Assembly (NCBI RefSeq): GCF_024213195.1
Contig: NZ_JANAVF010000005.1
Location: forward strand, 186,001-250,000
DNA: 64,000 nucleotides
Reading direction: 5' to 3'
Source of the DNA: Streptomyces sp. TBY4
Lineage (GTDB): Bacteria; Actinomycetota; Actinomycetes; Streptomycetales; Streptomycetaceae
The notes under the pieces were generated by a model that had not been told where the DNA came from, searched no databases, and saw only the letters and a program-made list of their open reading frames with translations. The position numbers and the translations under genes were made by a program. Position 1 is the first letter of the stretch. Each line of letters starts with the position of its first letter. This document shows positions 14,980-23,163 of the stretch, piece by piece.

Positions 14980-16386
14980 ATGCGCGACCTCCCGTCCGCC
15001 CCTCCCGGCACCACGGACGAGCTCCCACCCGAGCCCCTGAGCCACAGCCTCAAACAGCGCCACCTGACCATGCTGGGGCTCGGCGGCGTGATCGGCGCCG
15101 GGCTGTTCGTCGGCTCCGGCGCCGGCATCACCATCGCCGGTCCCGCGATCATCTGCTCGTACCTGCTCGCGGGCATCCTCGCGATGCTGGTGATGCGGGC
15201 GCTCGGCGAGATGTCGGCGGCGATGCCCGCCTCCGGCTCCTTCTCCGTCTACGCGGAGAAGGCGCTCGGCCGCTGGGCCGGTTTCTCGGCCGGCTGGCTG
15301 TACTGGTTCCTGCTGGTCGTGGTGCTGGCCGTGGAGGCCACTGCCGCGGCGAAGATCGCGAACGGCTGGCTTCCCTCGGTGGACCAGTGGGTCTGGGTGC
15401 TCGTGTTCATGGTGGTCTTCACCGTGAGCAACCTGGCCGCCGTGCGGAACTTCGGCGAGTTCGAGTTCTGGTTCGCGGCCCTGAAGGTCGGCGCGATCGT
15501 CCTGTTCCTGATCCTGGGCACGCTGGCGGTCTTCGGCTTCCTCCCCGACACCGACCCGGTCGGCATGGCCAACCTGACCGGCCAGGGCGGCTTCTTCCCC
15601 AACGGCGCGAGCGGTGTGGTCGCCGGCATGCTGGCCGTGGTCTTCGCCTTCGGCGGCCTGGAGGTCGTCACCATCGCGGCCGCCGAGTCGGACGACCCGG
15701 CCCGGTCCGTGTCCCGCGCGGTGCGCAGCGCCGTGTGGCGCATCCTCTTCTTCTACGTCGGCTCGATGCTGGTCATCGTGACCCTGCTGCCGTGGAACTC
15801 GCTGACGCCGGGCCAGAGCCCGTACGTGGCCGTCCTCGACTCCATCGGCATCGCGCACGCCGGCCAGATCATGGACGTCGTGATCTTCGTGGCCCTGCTG
15901 TCGGCCCTCAACGCGAACCTCTACGGGTCCTCGCGCATGGTGTTCTCGCTGGCGGAGCGGGGCGAGGCCCCGCAGGCCCTGCTGAAGGTGTCGGACGGCG
16001 GGGTGCCGCGCCGGGCGGTCTTCGCGTCGGTGGCCTTCGGCTTCTTCTCCGTGGTGCTCAACCTCCTGTGGCCGGACACGATCTTCCTCTACATGCTCAA
16101 CGCGGTCGGCGCGGTGCTCCTCTTCGTCTGGGCCCTGATCGCGGTCTCGCAGCTGAAGCTGCGCGCGAAGATCGAGCGGGACATGCCGGAGCGGCTGACC
16201 CTGCCGATGTGGCTGTTCCCGTACGCGACGTGGGCGGCGCTGATCGGGATGGCCACGGTGCTGGTCCTGATGCTGTTCGACGACTCGGCGCGGCCGCAGC
16301 TGCTGTGGTCCGCGGGGGCCGCGGCCGCAGTGCTGCTGGTGGCGTGGATCCGGGAGCTCCGGGCGAAGCGGGCCGTCCGGCCCTGA
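14980..16386 (+). CDS. Amino acid permease, AAT family, paralogue 2
   Basis: A 468-residue, 12-helix transporter. After a proline-rich start it has LKQRHLTMLGLGGVIGAGLF, then ASGSFSVYAEKALGRWAGF. It is closely related to the permeases at 12605 and 16573 across its full length. It shares FGEFEFWFAALKVGAIVLF with paralogue 3, so those two are nearer to each other. Substrate unknown. The 284 bases upstream, shared with divergent bioY, hold no gene. A 17-base-pair hairpin terminates it. Confidence 0.9.
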   Translation: MRDLPSAPPGTTDELPPEPLSHSLKQRHLTMLGLGGVIGAGLFVGSGAGITIAGPAIICSYLLAGILAMLVMRALGEMSAAMPASGSFSVYAEKALGRWAGFSAGWLYWFLLVVVLAVEATAAAKIANGWLPSVDQWVWVLVFMVVFTVSNLAAVRNFGEFEFWFAALKVGAIVLFLILGTLAVFGFLPDTDPVGMANLTGQGGFFPNGASGVVAGMLAVVFAFGGLEVVTIAAAESDDPARSVSRAVRSAVWRILFFYVGSMLVIVTLLPWNSLTPGQSPYVAVLDSIGIAHAGQIMDVVIFVALLSALNANLYGSSRMVFSLAERGEAPQALLKVSDGGVPRRAVFASVAFGFFSVVLNLLWPDTIFLYMLNAVGAVLLFVWALIAVSQLKLRAKIERDMPERLTLPMWLFPYATWAALIGMATVLVLMLFDDSARPQLLWSAGAAAAVLLVAWIRELRAKRAVRP

Positions 16387-16401
16387 CACGGGCGGCTTTC
16401 G

Positions 16402-16439
16402 CGGGACGGGCCCGGGGCTTTCGCCCCGGGCCCGTCCCG
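16402..16439 (+). terminator. Terminator after permease 2
   Basis: A 17-base-pair perfect stem, CGGGACGGGCCCGGGGC (16402-16418) with its complement (16423-16439), closes on a TTTC loop. There is no T tract. Confidence 0.85.
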
Positions 16440-16476
16440 GTTGCGCGGCGGCACGATCACGGCCGGTGAAACCGGT

Positions 16477-16513
16477 GTCCGGATGATGGACAGTAAGTGT
16501 CCGATAAACGGAC
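16477..16513 (+). promoter_or_regulatory. Two tandem GTCC-N7-GGAC operators before permease 3
   Basis: GTCCGGATGATGGAC (16477-16491) and GTCCGATAAACGGAC (16499-16513) share the same GTCC-N7-GGAC palindrome and are 22 bases apart, two helical turns. They lie 60-96 bases before the permease start. This looks like cooperative binding by a dimeric repressor. No regulator gene adjoins, so the protein is unknown. Confidence 0.65.
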
Positions 16514-16572
16514 GGTCGGCAGACTGGGACACCTCACCCCGTCCCACCGCACACCGGACAGGCATCTCCCCC

Positions 16573-17988
16573 ATGAGCCAGAGCACCCTGACCCCGCCCG
16601 AGCAACGGGCCGCGCACCCGGCCGAATCCGGATCGCCCCTCGGCAACGGACTCAAGCAGCGCCACCTTTCGATGATCGCCCTCGGCGGGGTCATCGGCGC
16701 GGGCCTCTTCGTCGGCTCCGGCGCCGGCATCGCGGCCGCCGGTCCCTCGATCGTGCTCGCGTACGCCGCTTCCGGGCTGCTCGTGATGTTCGTGATGCGG
16801 ATGCTCGGCGAGATGTCCGCCGCGAACCCCGCCTCCGGTTCCTTCTCGGTGCACGCGGAGCGGGCCATCGGCCCATGGGCCGGTTTCACCGCCGGCTGGA
16901 TGTTCTGGACCCTGCTGTGCGTCGGCGTGGCCATCGAGGCGATCGGCGCGGCGCACATCATGACCGGCTGGTTCCCCGGCACCCCCTCGTGGATGTGGGT
17001 GCTGGTCTTCATGGCGATGTTCTGCGGCTCCAACCTCGCCGCCGTCTCCAACTTCGGCGAGTTCGAGTTCTGGTTCTCCGCCCTGAAGATCGGCGCCATC
17101 GCCCTCTTCCTGGGCCTGGGCGTGCTGGCCGTCATGGGCCTGCTGCCCGGCACCGGCTCCCCCGGCACCGCCAACCTGCTGCACGACGGGGGCTTCCTGC
17201 CCAACGGCGTGGACGGACTGCTGGTCGGCCTGCTCGCCTCCGTGGTCGCGTACGGCGGGCTGGAGACGGTGACCATCGCGGCCGCCGAGTCCGACAACCC
17301 GGTCCGGGGCGTGGCCAAGGCCGTGAAGACCACCATGTGGCGGATCGCGATCGTCTACGTCGGCTCGATGCTGGTCATCGTCACGCTGCTGCCGTGGAAC
17401 GACCCGTCGGTCACCGCCGACGGCCCCTACGCGGCCACCCTGGACCACCTGGGCATCCCGCACGCCGGCCAGGTCATGAACGTGGTCATCCTGATCGCCC
17501 TGCTGTCCGCGATGAACGCGAACATCTACGGCTCCTCCCGCATGGCCTACTCCCTGGTCTCCCGCGGCCAGGGCCCCAAGGCCCTGGGCAAGCTCTCCGG
17601 CCGGGTCCCGCGCCGCGCGGTGCTCGCCTCCTCCGGCTTCGGCTTCGTCACCGTGCTGCTGTCCTACTGGTACCCGGACACCCTCTTCGCCTGGCTGCTG
17701 AACATGGTCGGCGGCGTCATCCTCGTCGTCTGGGGCTTCATCGCCGTCTCGCAGTTCGTGCTGCGCCGCCGGATGGAGCGCGAGGCCCCCGAGAAGCTGG
17801 TCGTGAAGATGTGGGGCTTCCCCTATCTGACCTGGGTCGCGGTGGCCGGACTGACCGGGGTTCTGGTCCTGATGGCCATGGGCGACGACACCCGGATCCA
17901 GCTCTTCTTCACCGGCGGACTGACGCTGGCGCTGGCCGCCACCGGGTACGTCATCCAGCGCCGGGCGGCGGCGCGCGAAGCCGCGTAG
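16573..17988 (+). CDS. Amino acid permease, AAT family, paralogue 3
   Basis: A 471-residue transporter of the same family, with LKQRHLSMIALGGVIGAGLF, ASGSFSVHAERAIGPWAGF and FGEFEFWFSALKIGAIALF. Unlike the other two it has a cysteine-containing third helix (TLLCVGVAIEAIGAAHI), so its substrate may differ. The ATG at 16573 is the first in frame. Two repeated palindromes lie upstream and point to specific regulation, not shared with its paralogues. A strong hairpin follows at 18008. Confidence 0.9.
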   Translation: MSQSTLTPPEQRAAHPAESGSPLGNGLKQRHLSMIALGGVIGAGLFVGSGAGIAAAGPSIVLAYAASGLLVMFVMRMLGEMSAANPASGSFSVHAERAIGPWAGFTAGWMFWTLLCVGVAIEAIGAAHIMTGWFPGTPSWMWVLVFMAMFCGSNLAAVSNFGEFEFWFSALKIGAIALFLGLGVLAVMGLLPGTGSPGTANLLHDGGFLPNGVDGLLVGLLASVVAYGGLETVTIAAAESDNPVRGVAKAVKTTMWRIAIVYVGSMLVIVTLLPWNDPSVTADGPYAATLDHLGIPHAGQVMNVVILIALLSAMNANIYGSSRMAYSLVSRGQGPKALGKLSGRVPRRAVLASSGFGFVTVLLSYWYPDTLFAWLLNMVGGVILVVWGFIAVSQFVLRRRMEREAPEKLVVKMWGFPYLTWVAVAGLTGVLVLMAMGDDTRIQLFFTGGLTLALAATGYVIQRRAAAREAA

Positions 17989-18007
17989 CACCCGCCGGAC
18001 GGCGGCC

Positions 18008-18049
18008 CCGGAAGCCGGGCTCATGCGATCGCATGGGCCCGGCTTCCGG
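18008..18049 (+). terminator. Terminator after permease 3
   Basis: CCGGAAGCCGGGC (18008-18020) pairs perfectly with GCCCGGCTTCCGG (18037-18049); the loop itself contains the palindrome ATGCGATCGCAT. Confidence 0.85.
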
Positions 18050-18118
18050 CGTTCCGGAGGTCCCCACAAGTGAGGTGACCCTTATGAGAATCGAGGAATA
18101 GATACTGCTAGCGTGCAG

Positions 18119-18135
18119 TTGCGCATTGATTGCAA
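18119..18135 (+). promoter_or_regulatory. Nur box in the sodF promoter
   Basis: TTGCGC-attga-TTGCAA fits the published Streptomyces Nur consensus TTGCAA-N5-TTGCAA, with two mismatches in the first half. It lies 38-54 bases before the sodF start. In S. coelicolor nickel-bound Nur represses the iron superoxide dismutase gene through such a box. A possible -10 element (TAGATACT) lies just upstream. Confidence 0.75.
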
Positions 18136-18172
18136 TAAGCAGTTGGCACGCTGAGGGGACCGGATAACACGC

Positions 18173-18829
18173 ATGGCCATCTACACGCTTCCTGAGCTTC
18201 CTTACGACTACGCGGCTCTCGAGCCGGTGATCAACCCGCAGATCATCGAGCTGCACCACGACAAGCACCACGCGGCCTACGTCACGGGCGCGAACAACAC
18301 GCTGGAGCAGCTGGAGGAGGCGCGCGACAAGGAGAACTGGGGCGCGCTGAACGGCCTGGAGAAGAACCTCGCGTTCCACCTCTCCGGCCACATCCTGCAC
18401 AGCATCTACTGGCACAACATGGCCAGCCCGAAGACGGGCGAGGGCGGCGGCGAGCCCACCTCGGCCGACGGCCTGGGCGACCTGGCCGACGCGATCACCG
18501 AGTCCTTCGGCTCCTTCGCGAAGTTCAAGAAGCAGCTGACCTTCGCGTCCTCCGCGACCCAGGGCTCCGGCTGGGGCGTGCTCGCGTACGAGCCCGTCAG
18601 CGGCCGCCTGATCGTCGAGCAGATCTACGACCACCAGGGCAACGTCGGCGTGGCCAGCACCCCGGTCCTCGTGTTCGACGCCTGGGAGCACGCCTTCTAC
18701 CTTCAGTACAAGAACCAGAAGGTGGACTTCATCGAGGCGATGTGGAACGTCGTCAACTGGCAGGACGTGGCCAAGCGCTACGCCGACGCCAAGGCGAACA
18801 CCCCGCTGCTGATCCCCGCCAAGGGCTGA
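18173..18829 (+). CDS. sodF: Superoxide dismutase, iron/zinc type
   Basis: A 218-residue Fe/Mn-family superoxide dismutase that converts superoxide to oxygen and peroxide in the cytoplasm. The metal ligands are the His of [12 protein letters not shown], the His of [13 protein letters not shown], and Asp and His of [17 protein letters not shown] precedes the ATG. The Nur box upstream suggests nickel represses this gene when the nickel enzyme SodN is available. It stands alone; a convergent gene lies downstream. Confidence 0.96.
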   Translation: MAIYTLPELPYDYAALEPVINPQIIELHHDKHHAAYVTGANNTLEQLEEARDKENWGALNGLEKNLAFHLSGHILHSIYWHNMASPKTGEGGGEPTSADGLGDLADAITESFGSFAKFKKQLTFASSATQGSGWGVLAYEPVSGRLIVEQIYDHQGNVGVASTPVLVFDAWEHAFYLQYKNQKVDFIEAMWNVVNWQDVAKRYADAKANTPLLIPAKG

Positions 18830-18868
18830 TCGGCGCCACCCCAGCCCGTCCGCCTCGTGATCGTCTTC

Positions 18869-19564
18869 TCAACCTTCACTTGCGGGCGTGTCCACCAGAA
18901 GGCCCCCGCGAGGACGTGACTCGCGGGGGTCTTCTGCGTCCACCAGGCCGTCCACCTCGCCGACCACCGTGAACTCCCGCGCCAGACCGGTCTCGTGGAG
19001 CCGCGCGAACGGGGTGAAGGGGACGCCGAACTCCGACTCCCCGCGGTCGAAGTTCCAGCTCTTGTGCACCTGGAAGCGGTAGTCGCTCACCACGGAGCCG
19101 TCCTCGTGGACCCGTACCGTCCCGCTGATCCGGTACTGGGCTCCGCGCAGCGCCAGCCACCAGTCCGCGCTGCCGCCCTCGCTGCCGCGCCGGGTGATCA
19201 GCACCCCGCGCCAGCCGCTGTCCGCCGCGTACGCGCCGGGCTCGCCGAGCGACCGCGCGGCCTCCCGCCACTCGGCCAGGCGCCGGTCCACGTCCACCCG
19301 TACGGCGGGCACCGCGAGCAGCGCCCGCGCGTCGACCCGGTACGGGCGGCCCGTGCCCCGGAGGTAGTGGCGCAGGGTGCCGGCGGCCTGGCGGACCCCG
19401 AGGGCCGTCCACAGCGGGGGCACCGCTACGCAAGCTGCCCGCAGCACCCGGTCTCGGGGGCGTGCGGGCAGGCTGGCGTGCGCGGCGTTGTCGTTCGGTA
19501 TCGCGGGCTCCGCCCGGCCGCCGCGGCGGCCGATCGGTTCCTCCTGTGCCGGACTGGTACCCAT
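18869..19564 (-). CDS. Conserved hypothetical protein
   Basis: A 231-residue protein that I do not recognise. It has one moderately hydrophobic stretch (VLRAACVAVPPLWTALGV) at about residues 40-57. A soluble part follows, with WWLALRGAQYRISGTVRV and SDYRFQVHKSWNFDRG, which looks like a beta-rich domain. There is no signal peptide or obvious catalytic motif. Its last 25 codons overlap a strong hairpin that is probably the sodF terminator. It is divergent from nothing; the DsbA-like gene lies upstream on the same strand, 51 bases away. Confidence 0.65.
   Translation of the reverse strand: MGTSPAQEEPIGRRGGRAEPAIPNDNAAHASLPARPRDRVLRAACVAVPPLWTALGVRQAAGTLRHYLRGTGRPYRVDARALLAVPAVRVDVDRRLAEWREAARSLGEPGAYAADSGWRGVLITRRGSEGGSADWWLALRGAQYRISGTVRVHEDGSVVSDYRFQVHKSWNFDRGESEFGVPFTPFARLHETGLAREFTVVGEVDGLVDAEDPRESRPRGGLLVDTPASEG
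18897..18935 (+). terminator. sodF terminator inside a convergent gene's 3' end
   Basis: A 16-base-pair stem (18897-18912 with 18920-18935, one G-T pair) includes GGCCCCCGCGAG and CTCGCGGGGG around the loop GACGTGA. It ends in TCTTCT. It lies within the last codons of the minus-strand hypothetical gene. Confidence 0.7.
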
Positions 19565-19615
19565 AGGGGGACGCTAAGGGAGGAACAGGACCCTTGCTAC
19601 TCGAACCAGGGCGGA

Positions 19616-20263
19616 CTAGTCGAAGATCGGACCCTGGGTGCGGGTGCGCTTGATCTCGTAGAAGCCCGGGGTGGAGGCGACGAGCAGGGTGCCGTCCCAG
19701 AGGCGGGCCGCGGCCTCGCCGCGCGGGGCGGGGGTGACGACCGGACCGAAGAAGGCGACTTCCTCGCCGTCGGCGCCGGGCACGGAGATGACGGGGGTGC
19801 CGACCTCCTGGCCGACCCGGTTGATGCCGTCGTTGTGGGAGTCGCGCAGGACCTCGTCGTACTCGTCGGAGTCGGCGTAGTGGATCAGCTCGGCGGGCAG
19901 GCCCACCTCGTTCAGCGCCTCGGCTATCGCCTCGCGGGTCGGGCCCTGGCCCTCGTTGTGGAAGCGGGTGCCCAGCGCGGTGTAGAGCTTGCCGGTGATC
20001 TCGTCGCCGAACTTCTGCTGGGCGGCGACGACCACGCGCACGGGGGCCCAGCCCTTGGGGCCGAGCAGTTCGCGGTAGACCTCGGGCAGTTCGTCGAGCT
20101 TGTTCTCGTTCAGGACGGCGAGGCTCATCACGTGCCAGCGGACCTCGACGTCACGGACCTTCTCGACCTCCAGCATCCAGCGGGACGTCATCCAGGCCCA
20201 GGGGCAGAGCGGGTCGAACCAGAAGTCGACAGCGGTCTTCTCGCGCACCTGGGTGTCAGCCAT
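19616..20263 (-). CDS. DsbA-family protein, mycothiol nitroreductase-like (CPWA)
   Basis: A 215-residue thioredoxin-fold protein resembling Rv2466c, the mycothiol-dependent nitroreductase of M. tuberculosis. FWFDPLCPWAWMTSRWMLEV is the active-site region; the family CPWC is here CPWA, so the resolving cysteine is missing. VGTPVISVP is the cis-proline loop and FYEIKRTRT the family C-terminus. It probably uses mycothiol as a thiol partner, with a single-cysteine mechanism. The ATG at 20263 has GAGGAG upstream. It is divergent from pepN across 110 bases. Confidence 0.85.
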   Translation of the reverse strand: MADTQVREKTAVDFWFDPLCPWAWMTSRWMLEVEKVRDVEVRWHVMSLAVLNENKLDELPEVYRELLGPKGWAPVRVVVAAQQKFGDEITGKLYTALGTRFHNEGQGPTREAIAEALNEVGLPAELIHYADSDEYDEVLRDSHNDGINRVGQEVGTPVISVPGADGEEVAFFGPVVTPAPRGEAAARLWDGTLLVASTPGFYEIKRTRTQGPIFD

Positions 20264-20373
20264 GTCTCTCCTCAGATCGGAACGTTCCTCCCTGCCCAAC
20301 CGCTCCGACCGCACACGCATTCCCCCGTGGGAGGATTCTGTCAGGTATCGCGATCACGCACGAAGGAGTGCAC

Positions 20374-22929
20374 GTGCCCGGAGAGAATCTGTCCCGTGAC
20401 GAGGCCCGCGAGCGGGCCGAGCTGCTGTCCGTCGACGGGTACGAGGTGGTCCTCGACTTGAGGTCCGCGGTGGACGAGGCCGAACCGGCCGAGGGCCCCA
20501 GGACCTTCCGCTCGGTGACCACCGTCCGCTTCCGCGCCGCCGCTCCGGGAGCCGCGAGCTTCGCGGACCTCATCGCGCCCCGGGTGAACAGCGTGACCCT
20601 CAACGGGCGCGAGCTGGACCCGGCCGTCGTCTTCGACGGCGCGCGGATCGCCCTGGACGGGCTGGCCTCCGAGAACGTGCTCGTGGTCGACGCCGACTGC
20701 GCGTACAGCCGGACCGGCGAGGGCATGCACCGCTTCGTGGATCCGGAGGACGGCGAGGTCTACCTCTACACCCAGTACGAGCCGGCCGACGCCCGGCGGG
20801 TGTACGCCAACTTCGAGCAGCCCGACCTCAAGGCCCCCTACCGCTTCGAGGTGACCGCGCCCGAGGGCTGGCAGGTCTGGAGCAACGGAGCCGAGGAGTC
20901 CCGCGAGGGGCAGACCCGGCGGTTCGCCGAGACCGCGCCGATCTCCACGTACATCACCTGCGTGGTCGCGGGGCCGTACCACTACGTCACGGACTCCTAC
21001 ACGCGCGGGGACCTGACGATCCCGCTCGGCGCGATCTGCCGCAAGGGGCTGGCGAAGCACTTCGACGCCGACGAGGTGTTCCTCGTCACGAAGCAGGGCT
21101 TCGACCTGTTCCACGAGATCTTCGACTACCCGTACCCCTTCGGGAAGTACGACCAGGCCTTCGTGCCGGAGTACAACCTGGGCGCGATGGAGAACCCGGG
21201 GATGGTGACCTTCCGGGAGGAGTACATCTTCCGCGGGAAGGTCACGCAGGCCTCGTACGAGCGGCGCGCGAACACGATCCTGCACGAGATGGCGCACATG
21301 TGGTTCGGCGACCTCGTCACCATGAAGTGGTGGGACGACCTGTGGCTGAAGGAGTCCTTCGCGGACTTCATGGGCTCCTTCGCGCTGGTCGAGGCCACCC
21401 GCTTCGACCAGGCCTGGGTCACCTTCGCCAACAGCCGCAAGGCATGGGCCTACCGGGCCGACCAGCTGCCGTCCACGCACCCGATCACGGCCGACATCCG
21501 TGACCTGGAGGACGCGAAGCTGAACTTCGACGGCATCACGTACGCCAAGGGCGCGGCGGTGCTCAAGCAGCTCGTGGCGTACGTGGGCCGGGACGCCTTC
21601 CTGGAGGGCGCGCGCCGCTACTTCAAGGCGAACGCCTACGGGAACACCACCCTGGACGACCTGCTGTCGGTGCTCGGGGAGGTCTCCGGGCGGGACATGG
21701 CCGAATGGTCGCGGGCCTGGCTGCAGACGGCCGGCGTCAACGCACTGACCCCGGTGGTGACCTGTGACGCGGGCGGCCGGGTGACCGAGCTGGCGGTGGT
21801 CCAGGACGGCGACGAGCTCCGCCCGCACCGGGTCGCTGTGGGCCTGTACCGGCTGGACCCGGACGGGGCGCTGGTGCGGTACGCGCGCGCCGAGGCGGAC
21901 GTCGCGGGGGTGCGGACGGTCGTCTCCGAGCTGACCGGGCAGGAGAAGCCGGCGCTGGTGCTCGTCAACGACGAGGACCTGACGTACTGCAAGATCCGCT
22001 TCGACGAGGCCTCGCTGGCCACGCTGCGCTCGCACCTGGGTTCGGTGACGGACCCGCTGAGCCGCGCGCTGTGCTGGTCCGCGCTGTGGAACCTGACGCG
22101 CGACGGGCTGATGCCGGCCCGGGACTTCGTCTCGCTCGTCCTGGCCCACGCGGGCCGGGAGACGGACGTCGGCGTGCTCCAGATGCTGCACGCGCAGGCG
22201 CTGACCGCGGTCACCCGCTACGCGGCGCCCGACTGGCGGGAGCAGGGCGGCAAGGTGCTGGCGGCGTGCGCGCTGCAGGAACTGCGGTTCGCGGAGCCCG
22301 GTTCGGAGCACCAGCTGACCTGGGCCCGCTTCTTCGCGTCGGGCGCGGCGACCGAGGGCGACTTCCAGCTGCTGCTGGGTCTGCTGGAGGGAACGGCGCG
22401 GATCGACGGGCTGGAGGTGGACCAGGAGCTGCGCTGGGACTTCCTGCTGCCGCTGGCCGCGCACGGGGCGATCGGCGAGGAGGTCCTCGCGGCCGAACTC
22501 GCCCGGGACGACACGGCGTCGGGCAAGCGGCACCAGGTCCGGTGCATGGCGGCGCGGCCGTCGGCGGCGGTCAAGGACCAGGCGTGGGCCGCGGTGGTGG
22601 AGTCGGACGCGCTGTCGAACGCGCTGGTCGAGGCGACGATCGCGGGGATGCAGCAGTCTTCGCAGCGGGGGTTGCTCGCGCCCTACGCGGAGCCCTACTT
22701 CGCCGTGATCGAGCGGATCTGGGCCGACCGGTCGATCCAGATCGGCATGGACGTGGTGCGGGGGCTGTACCCGTCCCTGCAGGATTCGCAGGCGACGGTG
22801 GACGCGACTGATGCGTGGCTGGCGGCGCATGCGGATGCGGCTCCGGCGCTGCGCCGCCTGGTGCTGGAGTCCCGGGACGACCTGGCCCGTGCGCTGCGCG
22901 CGCAGGCCTGCGACGTGGCGGCGGGCTGA
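20374..22929 (+). CDS. pepN: Aminopeptidase N (M1 family), copy 1
   Basis: An 851-residue zinc aminopeptidase. GAMEN is present near residue 272. HEMAH (His304, Glu305, His308) and Glu327 18 residues later give HExxH-x18-E. The C-terminal half is the helical ERAP1-like domain. The GTG at 20374 follows AAGGAG by five bases and begins PGENLSRDEARERAELL. A second copy at 33386 begins almost identically. It removes N-terminal residues from peptides, probably in the cytoplasm since no signal peptide is seen. A dispersed repeat follows the stop at once. Confidence 0.95.
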   Translation: MPGENLSRDEARERAELLSVDGYEVVLDLRSAVDEAEPAEGPRTFRSVTTVRFRAAAPGAASFADLIAPRVNSVTLNGRELDPAVVFDGARIALDGLASENVLVVDADCAYSRTGEGMHRFVDPEDGEVYLYTQYEPADARRVYANFEQPDLKAPYRFEVTAPEGWQVWSNGAEESREGQTRRFAETAPISTYITCVVAGPYHYVTDSYTRGDLTIPLGAICRKGLAKHFDADEVFLVTKQGFDLFHEIFDYPYPFGKYDQAFVPEYNLGAMENPGMVTFREEYIFRGKVTQASYERRANTILHEMAHMWFGDLVTMKWWDDLWLKESFADFMGSFALVEATRFDQAWVTFANSRKAWAYRADQLPSTHPITADIRDLEDAKLNFDGITYAKGAAVLKQLVAYVGRDAFLEGARRYFKANAYGNTTLDDLLSVLGEVSGRDMAEWSRAWLQTAGVNALTPVVTCDAGGRVTELAVVQDGDELRPHRVAVGLYRLDPDGALVRYARAEADVAGVRTVVSELTGQEKPALVLVNDEDLTYCKIRFDEASLATLRSHLGSVTDPLSRALCWSALWNLTRDGLMPARDFVSLVLAHAGRETDVGVLQMLHAQALTAVTRYAAPDWREQGGKVLAACALQELRFAEPGSEHQLTWARFFASGAATEGDFQLLLGLLEGTARIDGLEVDQELRWDFLLPLAAHGAIGEEVLAAELARDDTASGKRHQVRCMAARPSAAVKDQAWAAVVESDALSNALVEATIAGMQQSSQRGLLAPYAEPYFAVIERIWADRSIQIGMDVVRGLYPSLQDSQATVDATDAWLAAHADAAPALRRLVLESRDDLARALRAQACDVAAG

Positions 22930-23035
22930 CCCTGCGGGGCCTTCCCCTACCCGCCCTTCCACCGTTCCCCGGGGCTCCGCCCCGGACCCCGCGCCTCAAA
23001 CGCCGGCGAGGCTGGATTTTCCAGCCCGCCGGCGT
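22930..23035 (+). repeat. Dispersed intergenic repeat, copy 4
   Basis: Starts CCCTGCGGGGC one base after the pepN stop, contains the CTACCCGCCCTTCCACCG core, and ends in the self-complementary segment CCGGCGAGGCTGGATTTTCC that folds back. It may work as the pepN terminator. Confidence 0.85.
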
Positions 23036-23163
23036 TTGCGTGCGGGCACCGGCGCACTCCATCGGCATTCGAACGCCCGTACTTTAGCCCCGGCTTGTCC
23101 CGATTTGCCGACGGATGTGTAACAGGGGTTAGCAAGGCCATGGCCTGAGGGAATCCCAGCGTC

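Noticed and set aside
20341..22962. 873-residue open frame antisense to pepN copy 1
   Set aside because: Mirrors the real gene's codon pattern, has Arg/Val/Gly-rich composition and no domain.
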